Assembly: GCF_039769985.1 (NCBI RefSeq)
Contig: NZ_JBDNCH010000002.1
Span: 2,418,001-2,482,000 of the forward strand
Reading direction: 5' to 3'
DNA length: 64,000 nucleotides
Origin: Ponticoccus litoralis
Lineage (GTDB): Bacteria > Pseudomonadota > Alphaproteobacteria > Rhodobacterales > Rhodobacteraceae
Shown here: positions 55,090 to 64,000 of the stretch, piece by piece
How the letters are laid out: the number at the start of each line of letters is the position of its first letter
Position numbering within the stretch: position 1 is the first letter of the stretch
The notes under the pieces: generated by a model
Told to the model about the DNA's origin: nothing
Database searches by the model: none
The model's input: the letters and a program-made list of their open reading frames with translations, nothing else
Program-made: the position numbers and the translations under genes

Positions 55090-56019
55090 CTAGCCGAAGA
55101 CCGACCAGCCGGTGAAGCGCGCCAGCCGTTCCGCCGCCTCGGTCCCGCATTTGGAGTTGCCCCAGGCGTTCAGGCCGGGCGACCAGATCGCGACAGAGGC
55201 CCGCCCCGGCACCGCGATCAGGATGCCGCCGCCGACACCGGACTTGCCGGGAAGGCCGGTGCGAAAGGCGAAGTCGCCAGAGCCGTCGTAATGCCCGCAG
55301 GTCATCATCAGCGCCGCGATTCGCCGTCTCTTGACGCCGCTGAGCAGGAAGGGCGCCCCCGGCAGCCCGGCGATTCCGCGCCCGGCAAGCGCAAGCTGCC
55401 GGGTTGTCATCTCAATGGCGCACTGGTGGAAATAGGTGCCCAGCACCAGATCCGGCGCGTTGACCAGGTTGCCGTAGCTCTTGAGGTAATTGGCCAGCGC
55501 CACGTTGCGATAGCCGGTGGCCTTCTCCGAGGCCGCCACGGCGCGGTCGATGTGGATGTCGTCGTCCCCGGCGCTCTCTCTCACGAAGCCGATGATCTCG
55601 GACAGCGCCTCGCGCGGGGCCCGGCCCGCCAGCAGCTCGTCCGTCGTCACCAGCGCGCCTGCATTGATGAAGGGGTTGCGCGGGCGCCCCTGTTCCTGCT
55701 CCAGCAGCAGGATGGAATCGAAGCGATCGCCGGAAGGTTCGCGCCCCACGCGCCGCCACAGCCCCTCGCCGATGCGCGCCAGCACGCAGGCCAGCGAGAA
55801 GACCTTGGAAATCGACTGGATCGAGAACCGGGTGTCGGATTGTCCGGCGCTCAGCACGCGCCCGTCCGCCAGCGCCACCGAGATCGCGAATTGCGCCGGA
55901 TCGACCCGCGCCAGTTCCGGGATGTAGTCGGCGACCGCGCCCCAGTCGGCGCGCGCCCGAATGTCGGCATCCAGCGTGTCGAGGAAGGCGGCAAGCGTGT
56001 CTGTCATGACCGAAGGCAT
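55090..56019 (-). CDS. glsA: Glutaminase
   Basis: A 309-residue glutaminase of the serine-dependent beta-lactamase-like fold. The catalytic SxxK is in FSIQSISKVFSLA; further marks are GREPSGDRFDS, NPFINAGALVT, CAIEMTTRQLALAGRG and RTGLPGKSGVGGGILIAVPG. It hydrolyses glutamine to glutamate and ammonia. Start could be ATG 56019 or the internal ATG at 56007. It stands alone, convergent with the MFS gene. Confidence 0.94.
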   Translation of the reverse strand: MPSVMTDTLAAFLDTLDADIRARADWGAVADYIPELARVDPAQFAISVALADGRVLSAGQSDTRFSIQSISKVFSLACVLARIGEGLWRRVGREPSGDRFDSILLLEQEQGRPRNPFINAGALVTTDELLAGRAPREALSEIIGFVRESAGDDDIHIDRAVAASEKATGYRNVALANYLKSYGNLVNAPDLVLGTYFHQCAIEMTTRQLALAGRGIAGLPGAPFLLSGVKRRRIAALMMTCGHYDGSGDFAFRTGLPGKSGVGGGILIAVPGRASVAIWSPGLNAWGNSKCGTEAAERLARFTGWSVFG

Positions 56020-56067
56020 ACCCGGAACTGCCGTCCTGTCAAAGCGAGGATGGCCGCCCGGTCGGTC

Positions 56068-56967
56068 TCAGGGGCGCATGAAGTCCGCCAGTTGCGTGCA
56101 GGGGGCGTGCATGGTGAGGATCGAGTTGTGGCCGCCGTTCTCGAACAGGGTGATCCGGGTCCGGGGAGCGACCTCGGCCATCTGTTCCAGATCCTCCGGC
56201 GGGGCGGCGTCGTCGTGTCGCCCGTGCACCATCAGGAGGCTGTCCTCCCGCGCCGGGGCCCCGGGCTGCCACGGGCTGTCCGTCGGCCATGGCGCGCCCG
56301 AGGCGCTGACATGGTGGCAGAAGCGATCGAGGCAATGGCCCGTCAGCCCGTATTGCGTGCCGCCCAGCCGGATCAGGCGCGGCAGGTCCAGCGGCGCCGA
56401 GACCAGCGCCAGACGTGGCAGGGGGTCGCTGGTCGCGGGGACGAGCAGCGCGGCATTGGCGGAAACGCAGTGCGCCACGATGCCATGATAGCGGTCCTGC
56501 TGCGTTGCGGCTTCGAGGGCAGAGACGATTTGGTTGAGGCCGCAAAGATCCTCTCCGGGGTGGCCATGGCCCGGCAGGACCAGAAAATCGACGGTGAGCC
56601 CGGCGTCCCCGAGGACCCCGGCAAGGCGGGTGAACTGGCGGAAGTGGCCGTTGAGGCCGGGCGCGATCAGGACGCGCGGCGCCTTGGGGCCGGCGGCGGC
56701 GGGGCGGCGCAGCAGGGTCAGCCCCGGCACGGGCCGGACCACCGTGCCCCAGCGCGCCACGGCGTCCGGGTCGCCAAGCAGGGCGACGTTGGGCCGCAGG
56801 TAGCGGCGGGCGAGGACGCGGGCCGCGGTTTCGGGCGCAAGCCGCGTCGCCAGCGGCAGCAATCGTCGGCGCCATGACGGCGGCGGAACGCCTGCCGGAT
56901 CCGTGACCTCGGGCGTCCGGGTCCGTTTGGCGAGGTTGAAGCGTCTGGCAACTTCGCTTTGCGACAT
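56068..56967 (-). CDS. Alpha/beta hydrolase with cysteine at the nucleophile elbow
   Basis: A 299-residue hydrolase-fold protein. After a basic N-terminal helix region, the core has RVLIAPGLNGHFRQF (oxyanion strand), LVLPGHGHPGEDL, then IVAHCVSANAALLV where a Ser of the G-x-S-x-G elbow is expected but Cys is present (H-C-V-S-A). The acid is likely in MVHGRHDDAAPPED and the His in FENGGHNSIL. A Cys nucleophile occurs in dienelactone hydrolase relatives; alternatively the enzyme is inactive. Position just upstream of dnaE, divergent. Confidence 0.75.
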   Translation of the reverse strand: MSQSEVARRFNLAKRTRTPEVTDPAGVPPPSWRRRLLPLATRLAPETAARVLARRYLRPNVALLGDPDAVARWGTVVRPVPGLTLLRRPAAAGPKAPRVLIAPGLNGHFRQFTRLAGVLGDAGLTVDFLVLPGHGHPGEDLCGLNQIVSALEAATQQDRYHGIVAHCVSANAALLVPATSDPLPRLALVSAPLDLPRLIRLGGTQYGLTGHCLDRFCHHVSASGAPWPTDSPWQPGAPAREDSLLMVHGRHDDAAPPEDLEQMAEVAPRTRITLFENGGHNSILTMHAPCTQLADFMRP

Positions 56968-57165
56968 GGTGTTTGTCCGGTTGCGCCACGATACCGGCGG
57001 CTCAGTTTGATCAGTTTAGTTTAGATTCCCCGGTTATCGTGAGGGTTGATTGCGGCGGCAATTAGGCGAGTTGTCCCGGGGCGGCGAACAATCCCGCCGC
57101 AACCGGGCGGCTTGCCCGCAGGTCGCGCTTTTCCACGCCGGGGCGGGGGCCTATGATTGCGCCCC

Positions 57166-60100
57166 ATGGCCGATCCTCGATTCATTCATCTCCGCACCCA
57201 CACCGAATACTCTTTGCTCGAAGGCGCCATCCGCCTGAAGAAGCTGCCCGGCCTCTGCCAGGCGATGGAAATGCCGGCGGTGGCCGTCACCGACACCAAC
57301 AACCTCTTTGCCGCGCTGGAATTCTCGGTCGGGGCGTCGGGGGCGGGCGTGCAGCCGATCATCGGCTGCCAGATGGACCTGCGCTACATCGACCCGCAGC
57401 CGGGCGAACGGGTGAAGCCGCCCGCGCCGGTGGTCCTGCTGGCCCAGACCGAACGCGGCTACGAGCATCTGATGAAGCTCAACTCGTGCCTCTACATGCG
57501 CCGCGACACCGAACTGGCGCATATCACGCTGGACGAACTGGAACGGCACTCCGAGGACGTGATCTGCCTGTCCGGCGGTCCCGACGGCCCGGTGGGGCGC
57601 CTGCTGCGGCAGTCCACCCGCGCCGCCGCCCAGACCCTGATGATGCGGCTGGAGGCGATCTTCGGCGACCGGCTTTACGTGGAGCTCCAGCGTCACCCCG
57701 GCGAGGACGGGCAGCCGACGGAAGCCGAGCGGATGACCGAACGCGGCCATATCGAGATGGCCTATGAAATGGGCCTGCCACTGGTCGCCACCAATGACGT
57801 CTATTTCCCCAAGTCCGACATGTACGAGGCCCACGATGCGATGATCTGCATCGCCGAGGGCGCCTATGTCGACCAGCAGGAACCGCGCCGCCGCCTGACC
57901 CCGCAGCATTACCTGAAGACCCCGCAGGAGATGGCGGTGCTGTTCGCCGACCTCCCCGAGGCGCTGGAGAATACCGTCGAGATCGCCCGCCGCTGCGCCT
58001 TCATGGCCTATCGCCGCGACCCGATCCTGCCGAAGTTCGCCGACGACGAGGTGGCAGAACTGCGCCGCATGGCCAATGACGGCCTTCAGGCCCGCCTTGC
58101 GGTGATCCCGCACGCGGTCAGCGTCGAGGAGTACCAGCAACGGCTGGATTTCGAGCTGGGCATCATCGAGGGCATGGGCTTTCCCGGCTACTTCCTGATC
58201 GTGGCCGACTTCATCCAGTGGTCGAAGGACAACAACATCCCCGTAGGGCCGGGGCGGGGCTCGGGCGCCGGGTCTTTGGTGGCCTATGCGCTGACCATCA
58301 CCGACCTCGACCCGCTGCGCTACTCGCTGCTCTTCGAACGCTTCCTGAACCCGGAACGGGTCTCGATGCCCGACTTCGACATCGACTTCTGCATGGACCG
58401 GCGCGAAGAGACGATCCGCTACGTGCAGGACAAATACGGCCACGACCGGGTGGGGCAGATCATCACCTTCGGCGCGCTGCTGTCCAAGGCCGCCGTGCGC
58501 GACATGGGCCGCGTCTTGCAGATGCCCTACGGGCAGGTCGACCGCCTGTCCAAGATGATCCCGGTCGAGGGCGTCAAACCCGTCAGCATCGAACAGGCGC
58601 TGCGGGACGAGCCGCGCCTTGCCGAAGAGGCCCGCAACGAGGAAGTCGTGGACCGTCTGCTGAAATACGGCATGCAGGTCGAGGGGCTGTTGCGCTCTGC
58701 CGGCACCCACGCGGCGGGTGTGGTCATCGCCGACCGACCCACGGACGAGCTGGTGCCGCTGTACCGCGATCCGCGTTCGGACATGCCCGCCACCCAGTTC
58801 AACATGAAATGGGTGGAACAGGCGGGTCTGGTGAAGTTCGACTTCCTCGGCCTGAAGACCCTGACCGTCATTCAGAACGCGCTGGATCTGATCCTGAAGT
58901 CGGGCCGCCCCCTGCATGTCGCCGCCGATGGCACCGAGCTCTACCAACCGGCGGAGGGCGGCGAGAACCAGATGAACCTGATCCCGCTGGACGACGAGCC
59001 GACCTACAAGCTTTACGCCAGCGCCAAGACCGTCGCCGTGTTCCAGGTGGAAAGCTCGGGCATGATGGATGCGCTCAAGCGCATGAAGCCCACCTGCATC
59101 GAGGACATCGTGGCCCTCGTGGCGCTCTATCGTCCCGGCCCGATGGAGAACATCCCGGTCTATTGCGAGGTCAAGAACGGCCTGCGCGAGATCACCTCGG
59201 TCCACCCCTCCATCGACCACATCCTTGCAGAGACGCAGGGCATCATCGTCTATCAGGAACAGGTGATGCAGATCGCGCAGGTCATGGCGGGCTACTCGCT
59301 GGGCGGCGCCGACCTCTTGCGCCGCGCGATGGGCAAGAAGATCAAAGAGGCGATGGACGCCGAACGCCCCAAGTTCACCAAGGGCGCCATGGCCAACGGG
59401 GTGGACGAGAAGAAGGCCAAGGAGGTCTTCGACCTTCTGGAGAAATTCGCCAACTACGGTTTCAACAAGTCGCACGCGGCGGCCTACGCGGTGGTCAGCT
59501 ACCAGACCGCATGGCTGAAGGCGAACCACCCGGTCGAGTTCATGGCGGGCGTCATGAACTGCGATATCCACCTGACGGACAAGCTGGCGGTTTACTTCGA
59601 AGAGGTCCGCAAGGGCCTGTCGCTGCCCTATGTGCCGCCCTGCGTGAACCGCTCTCAGGCCTCTTTCGACGTCAAGGACGGCGAGCTGGTCTATGCGCTG
59701 GGGGCGCTGAAGAACGTCGGCCTCGACGCCATGCGGCTGGTGGTCGAGGGAAGGGGGGACCGGCCCTTCGCGACGCTTTTTGACTTTGCCCGCCGGGTCG
59801 ATCTGAAGAAGATCGGCAAGCGCCCGCTGGAGATGATGGCGCGGGCCGGGGCCTTCGACGTGCTGGACGGCAACCGCCGCCGGGTCTTCGATCTCGCTGG
59901 ATGCGCTGGTGATGTATTCCTCGGCGATCCACGAACAGAAGGCCTCGGCGCAGGTCTCGCTGTTTGGCGAGGCGGGCGACGACCTGCCCGAGCCGCGCAT
60001 GTCGCCGGTCAGCGACTGGCTGCCCGCCGAGCGGCTGGCCGAGGAATTCCGCGCCGTGGGGTTCTACCTGTCGGGCCACCCGCTGGACGATTACATGCCC

Positions 60101-60667
60101 GCGCTGAAGCGCCAGCAGGTGATGACGCTGGACGAGGTGACCGCCAAGGCCGAACGTGGCCCCTTCGTGGCCAAGTTGGCGGGCGTCGTCGCCGGGCGGC
60201 AGGAGCGCAAGTCGGCGCGCGGAAACCGCTTTGCCTTTGCGCAGCTCTCGGACCCGACCGGCGCCTACGAGGTGACGCTGTTCTCCGAGACGCTGGAGAA
60301 GTCGCGCGAATACCTCGAGACCGGCTCGAAGGTCGTCGTGACGGTCGAGGCCACGATGGAAAGCGACCAGCTGAAACTCTTGGGCCGCTCGGTCACGCCC
60401 GCCGACACGCTGACGGCGGGGGCGGGGGCATCCGGCCTGCGGATCTTCGTCGAGACCGAAACCGCCTTCGGCCAGATCGCCAAGGTGCTGTCCTGGGCCG
60501 CCGAGCAGAACCCCAAGGCGCCGCGCGGGCCGATCCATCTGTGCCTGACGGATCGCGGCCTGCCCGGAGAGGTGGAGCTGGATCTCGCTGACCAGTTCCC
60601 GGTCTCGCCCGAGGTCAAGGGCGCGGTGAAATCGCTGGAGGGCGTGATGGCGGTCGAGGATTTCTAG
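57166..60667 (+). CDS. dnaE: DNA polymerase III subunit alpha, frameshifted in this sequence
   Basis: About 1166 residues after removing one extra base near 59893 (GATCTCGCTGG where GATTCGCTGG restores FDSLDALVMYSSA). The N-terminal PHP domain starts FIHLRTHTEYSLLEGAI; the palm carries VGPGRGSGAGSLVAYAL and the catalytic Asp cluster MPDFDIDFCMD; LLKYGMQVEGLLRSAGTHAAGVVI and FNKSHAAAYAVVSYQTAWLKANHP follow. The C-terminal OB-fold and tau-binding region is RPxFVAKLAGVVAGRQERKS onward. Catalytic core of the chromosomal replicase and essential, so the break is best explained as sequence error. Confidence 0.96.
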
Positions 60668-60804
60668 GCCAACCACGGCGAAGCCGCGCCAGGGGCCGCC
60701 CGGACAGGCGGTCCGGCACCGGTTTGCGGCCCCGTGCGGATGATGCGGTGGACGCATCCGGTCCGATGCGGGTAAACAGGCGGCAATCTGGTTGGGAGTC
60801 CCCT

Positions 60805-61551
60805 ATGGTTCGTCATGCGATGGCGCTGTGCTGCGTGCTTGTTCTGTCCGCCTGTGGCGGCGACCCGATGCGTGACGTGCCGCGCCTTCAGGATGTCGAA
60901 CTGGCCGAGGGGCAGGGGCAGTCCGACGCGCTGGCCGGCAGCGGGGCGGCGGCGCCTGCGCCCGATCCGGCGGCGAAACCGCAGGGCGGGCTGATGGGCT
61001 TCCTGCGCGGGCGGGCGGATGCGGCGCGCTCTGGCGGCGCGGCGCCCAAGCCGGGCGACCCGGATTACCGACAGGTCTCTTTCGGCACCGCCTTGCCCTA
61101 CGGCGAGATCGCCCGGACCTGCGATGCGCCCGAGGGCAAGCTGGGCGCGCGCGTCGACGGCTGGCCGAAGGGCGGGCGCGGTTACACCCTCTATGATACC
61201 GCGCCGGGCGGCACGGGGCTGCGCACCTTCTACCTGACCGGTTTCTCGGACGGCTGCCCGCGTCAGTTCAGCGCGGCTCTGGTGCTTTTTGCGGCGCCGT
61301 CGGACTACGAGGTGATCCGCTATGGCCCGGCGGGCGCGGATCTGCCGGTGTCGACCACCGACACGGCCTACGAGGCGGTCAAGAACCGTGTCTGCCGCGT
61401 CTCGCGCGGCCAGCCCTGCGGACGGCGGATGTCGGCGCTGGAGAAGGACACGGTCTTCCTCAGCGTCTACGAGCGGTTCGGCGACAATGCCGCGTGGAAG
61501 ACGATCCTGCTGCACGACGGCGCCGTCGCGGCCACGGATATCAAGGGCTGA
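60805..61551 (+). CDS. Putative lipoprotein, conserved type of unknown function
   Basis: A 248-residue protein with a short signal and lipobox VLSACGG (Cys near residue 15). A disordered Ala/Pro linker (AAAPAPDPAAKPQGG) leads to a C-terminal domain with DYRQVSFGTALPYGEIARTCD, YTLYDTAPGGTGLRTFYLTGFSDGCPRQF and VKNRVCRVSRGQPCG; six Cys residues suggest disulfides in the periplasm. Related hypothetical proteins are common in Rhodobacterales in my recollection. Convergent with slyX; a palindrome pair lies between. Confidence 0.7.
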   Translation: MVRHAMALCCVLVLSACGGDPMRDVPRLQDVELAEGQGQSDALAGSGAAAPAPDPAAKPQGGLMGFLRGRADAARSGGAAPKPGDPDYRQVSFGTALPYGEIARTCDAPEGKLGARVDGWPKGGRGYTLYDTAPGGTGLRTFYLTGFSDGCPRQFSAALVLFAAPSDYEVIRYGPAGADLPVSTTDTAYEAVKNRVCRVSRGQPCGRRMSALEKDTVFLSVYERFGDNAAWKTILLHDGAVAATDIKG

Positions 61552-61560
61552 GGCGGGGGG

Positions 61561-61601
61561 AATTCCGTCTACGGAATTTGAAAATTGCGTCGACGCAATT
61601 T
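61561..61601. repeat. Paired palindromes between convergent lipoprotein and slyX genes
   Basis: AATTCCGT-CT-ACGGAATT (61561-61578) and the perfect 20-base palindrome AAATTGCGTCGACGCAATTT (61582-61601), three bases apart. Likely bidirectional terminator; same design as the pairs at 14655 and 45551. Confidence 0.7.
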
Positions 61602-61617
61602 CGCCCGCCGCCGGTCG

Positions 61618-61833
61618 TCAGTAGTGCGGCGGCCGTTCGTCGCCCAGAACCACGCCGCCCGAGCCTTCGGCCTCGCGTTCCGCCTCGCGCCGCATCAGCC
61701 GCTCGACCCGGGCGGTCAGGCGGTCGATCTCACGGTCCTGCCGGGCGACGGTGGCTGAGAGGTCCTCGACCGTGTGCATCAGCTCGGCAAGGCGTTCCTC
61801 GATCACGGTTGTCCGGTCTGCCTTGTCGGTCAT
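61618..61833 (-). CDS. slyX: SlyX family protein
   Basis: A 71-residue coiled-coil protein: IEERLAELMHTVEDLSATVARQDREIDRLTARVERLMRR with heptad spacing, and the family's characteristic ending DERPPHY. Function unknown; cytoplasmic. The in-frame extension upstream of ATG 61833 is not family-like. Divergent from hisS. Confidence 0.88.
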   Translation of the reverse strand: MTDKADRTTVIEERLAELMHTVEDLSATVARQDREIDRLTARVERLMRREAEREAEGSGGVVLGDERPPHY

Positions 61834-61912
61834 GGGTGCCTCCGCTTGCCTTGCCCCTGCGTGGCCCTTTGGGTAGAGGAAGCGCGACGGATTTCCAAGG
61901 TGGATTGCCCCC

Positions 61913-63385
61913 ATGGCCAAAGACAAGAAAGCCCCGCGCCCCAAGGCCCAGACGCCGAAGGGCTTCCGCGACTATTTTGGCGCCGAGGTCACCGAGCGCG
62001 CCGAGATGCTGGCGACCATCGCCGGGGTCTACCGCCATTACGGCTTTGACGCGCTGGAAAGCTCGGGGGTCGAGACGGTCGAGGCGCTGGGGAAGTTCCT
62101 GCCCGACGTCGACCGCCCGAACGAGGGCGTCTTTGCCTGGCAGGACGAGGACGACACCTGGATGGCCCTGCGCTACGACCTGACGGCGCCCCCGGCCCGC
62201 GTCTACGCGCAGCATCGTAACGACCTGCCGCTGCCCTACCGGCGCTACGCCATGGGGCCGGTCTGGCGCAATGAGAAGCCCGGGCCGGGGCGCTACCGCC
62301 AATTCTACCAGTGCGACGCCGATACGGTGGGCGCGGCGACGGTGGCGGCGGATGCCGAGATCTGCGCCATGCTGGCCGATACGCTGGAGAAGGTGGGTAT
62401 CCCGCGCGGCGACTACCTGATCCGGGTCAACAACCGGAAAGTTCTGAACGGCGTGCTCGAGGCCATGGGCGTCAGCGACGCGGCGCAGGCGGCGGACGTG
62501 CTGCGCACCATCGACAAGTTCGACAAGGTCGGCGAGGCCGGGGTGCGCGAGCTGCTGGGCAAGGGTCGGCTGGACGCCTCGGGCGCCTATATCGACGGGG
62601 TCGGGCTGAGCGAGGAACAGGCCGAGCCGGTGATCACCTTCTTGACCTCGAAGGGCGCCGACAATGCCGCGACGCTGGAGAACCTGCGCGGCGCCGTCGG
62701 CGAAAGCGCGGTGGGCGCCGAGGGTGTGACCGAGTTGCAGCAGATCGCCGACCTGCTCGCCGCGCAGGGCTACGGCCCCGACCGTATCGTCATCGACCCC
62801 TCGGTCGTGCGCGGCCTCGGCTATTACACAGGGCCGGTCTTCGAGGCCGAGCTGACCTTCGAGATCCTCGACGAGAAGGGCCGCAAGCGGCAGTTCGGCT
62901 CGGTCGCGGGCGGCGGGCGTTATGACGACCTCGTCAAGCGCTTCACCGGGCAGGCGGTGCCCGCGACCGGCGTGTCCATCGGCGTCGACCGCCTGCTGGC
63001 TGCGCTGCGCGAGAAGGGCCGCCTGACCTCGACCGAGCAGGGGCCCGTCGTGGTCACCGTGATGGACCGCGACCGCATGGCCGATTATCAGGCCATGGTC
63101 GCCGACCTGCGCCAGGCGGGCATCCGGGCCGAGGTCTACCTCGGCAACCCGAAGAACTTCGGCAACCAGCTGAAATACGCGGACAAGCGGCAAAGCCCCG
63201 TGGCGGTGATCGAGGGCGGCGACGAGAAGGACCGCGGCGTGGTGCAGATCAAGGACCTGATCCTCGGCGCGAAGATGGCCGAGAATGCCACGCTGGAAGA
63301 GTGGAAGGACCGGCCCAGCCAATACGAGGTGCCGCGCGCCGATCTGGTGGCGAAGGTCCGCGAGATCCTGGACCTGTATTCATGA
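61913..63385 (+). CDS. hisS: Histidine--tRNA ligase
   Basis: A 490-residue class II synthetase, of the longer type found in Rhodobacterales. Motif 1/2 region: MALRYDLTAPPARVYAQH and AMGPVWRNEKPGPGRYRQFYQCDADTVG; histidine loop GLGYYTGPVFEAEL; motif 3 GSVAGGGRYDDLVKRF and ATGVSIGVDRLLAAL. The C-terminal anticodon-binding domain follows (VVVTVMDRDRMADYQ, GNPKNFGNQLKYADKR). Overlaps hisZ by four bases. Confidence 0.96.
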   Translation: MAKDKKAPRPKAQTPKGFRDYFGAEVTERAEMLATIAGVYRHYGFDALESSGVETVEALGKFLPDVDRPNEGVFAWQDEDDTWMALRYDLTAPPARVYAQHRNDLPLPYRRYAMGPVWRNEKPGPGRYRQFYQCDADTVGAATVAADAEICAMLADTLEKVGIPRGDYLIRVNNRKVLNGVLEAMGVSDAAQAADVLRTIDKFDKVGEAGVRELLGKGRLDASGAYIDGVGLSEEQAEPVITFLTSKGADNAATLENLRGAVGESAVGAEGVTELQQIADLLAAQGYGPDRIVIDPSVVRGLGYYTGPVFEAELTFEILDEKGRKRQFGSVAGGGRYDDLVKRFTGQAVPATGVSIGVDRLLAALREKGRLTSTEQGPVVVTVMDRDRMADYQAMVADLRQAGIRAEVYLGNPKNFGNQLKYADKRQSPVAVIEGGDEKDRGVVQIKDLILGAKMAENATLEEWKDRPSQYEVPRADLVAKVREILDLYS

Positions 63386-64000
63386 CGCTGGCCGCTGAAA
63401 AAGCCCGGGCGCTGGCCCTGCGGCAGCGCTTCGAGGCGGCGGGCGCGCAGCCGGTGGACTGCGCGATCCTGCAACCGGCGGGCACGCTGCTTGACCTCTA
63501 CGGCGAGGACATCCGCACCCGTGCCTATGTCACGACGGACCCGGTGCAGGGCGAGGTCATGCTGCGGCCCGACTTCACCGTGCCGGTGGTCGAGGCGCAT
63601 ATGCGCGACGGCGCCGAACCGGCGCGCTACACCTACGCGGGCGAGGTCTTTCGGCGGCAGGAAGATCACCCCGAGCGCGCCTCGGAATACCACCAGGTCG
63701 GCTTCGAGGTCTTCGACCGCGCCGACCCGGCGGCGGCGGATGCCGAGGTCTTTGCCCGCTTCGCCGAGATCTTGGCTCCTTACGCGCTGCGGCCTGTCAC
63801 TGGCGATATCGGCATCCTGACGGCGGCGGTGGCGGGGCTGCGGACCACGGACAACCGGCGCGCGGCGCTGATGCGCCACATCTGGCGGCCCCGGCGGTTC
63901 CGGGCGCTGCTCGACCGGTTCTCGGGGCGTGCGCCGGTGCCCGCCTCGCGGGCCGCGCTGCTGGCGGAAGACGATCCCATGGCCCGGGCGGAGCCGCTGA
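63382..64000 (+). CDS. hisZ: ATP phosphoribosyltransferase regulatory subunit HisZ (partial, runs off the window)
   Basis: 206 codons are present from an ATG overlapping the hisS stop (ATGA); the 3' end is beyond the window. The protein is a HisRS-like paralogue lacking aminoacylation motifs: TTDPVQGEVMLRPDFTVPVVEAHMR, ARYTYAGEVFRRQEDHPERASEYHQVGFEVF. HisZ binds the short-form HisG to make the allosteric first enzyme of histidine biosynthesis, so a short hisG is expected just downstream. Confidence 0.93.
   Translation, partial: MTLAAEKARALALRQRFEAAGAQPVDCAILQPAGTLLDLYGEDIRTRAYVTTDPVQGEVMLRPDFTVPVVEAHMRDGAEPARYTYAGEVFRRQEDHPERASEYHQVGFEVFDRADPAAADAEVFARFAEILAPYALRPVTGDIGILTAAVAGLRTTDNRRAALMRHIWRPRRFRALLDRFSGRAPVPASRAALLAEDDPMARAEPL

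Noticed and set aside
57151..60000. Minus-strand open frame of about 950 codons opposite dnaE
   Set aside because: Antisense shadow; the plus strand encodes all DnaE motifs and the minus frame has a repetitive His/Gly/Val/Arg composition.

Overview
This 64 kb window is high-GC (mid-60s percent by eye) and reads as chromosomal DNA of an alphaproteobacterium of the Rhodobacterales (Roseobacter / Paracoccaceae group). The evidence is a malyl-CoA lyase closely resembling the Rhodobacter Mcl1 type, a (2S)-methylsuccinyl-CoA dehydrogenase with the long N-terminal extension of that family, a two-subunit xanthine dehydrogenase (XdhA/XdhB) with XdhC, a ybgC-tolQRAB-pal-cpoB-tilS-ftsH order, a FYDLN-acid (TIGR02300) protein, and adjacent hisS-hisZ. 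No phage, plasmid, insertion sequence or CRISPR signal was seen.

Layout. 1-5.4 kb: end of pheT, methylsuccinyl-CoA dehydrogenase, a TSUP permease, an aldo/keto reductase, a universal stress protein. 5.6-11.5 kb: a Tat-exported cyclase-family protein, then an HxlR regulator divergent from a tight operon of small detoxification-type enzymes (VOC, GST, DUF1428, GST, alpha/beta hydrolase, PhnB-like VOC, NTF2-like). 11.7-19 kb: a P-loop ATPase, tRNA-Ala(GGC), TIGR02300 protein, YgjP-like metallopeptidase, GntR, accA, AraC/GyrI, a divergent LysE/Lrp pair, and a lower-GC membrane protein with a HEPN-like RX4H motif. 19.2-24.1 kb: malyl-CoA lyase, divergent from a D-amino-acid operon (dgcN, dgcA, Nudix, D-amino-acid transaminase). 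24.3-37.2 kb: flavoprotein, MscS channel, HNH protein, the Tol-Pal envelope operon with a small TolA-C-terminus-like extra gene, tilS, ftsH. 37.5-41.6 kb: thioesterase, PdeM phosphoesterase, VWA protein, BCCT transporter. 42.2-52.2 kb: one minus-strand purine block: xdhA-xdhB-xdhC followed by an ABC nucleoside/purine importer (ATPase, two permeases, BMP-type binding lipoprotein/protein). 52.6-64 kb: MarR plus a DHA2 multidrug exporter, glutaminase, an alpha/beta hydrolase with a Cys at the nucleophile elbow, dnaE, a lipoprotein, slyX, hisS and the start of hisZ.

Two features run through the whole window. First, about 28 single-base frame disruptions break at least 18 otherwise intact genes, including essential ones (dnaE, accA, tilS). 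They are not random: nine lie at a site that reads CCAGG(G)C once the extra base is removed, six at a site that reads CGGACG, and several are G/C-run contractions. This looks like systematic consensus error (for example at modified motifs), so affected genes are annotated as single genes spanning the frameshift. Second, a short GC-rich palindromic element with a conserved tail recurs at least eight times. Six copies are intergenic. Two lie inside coding sequence, in interdomain or loop segments of the neighbouring xdhA and xdhB genes and in opposite orientations. I regard this last observation as the most interesting in the window.
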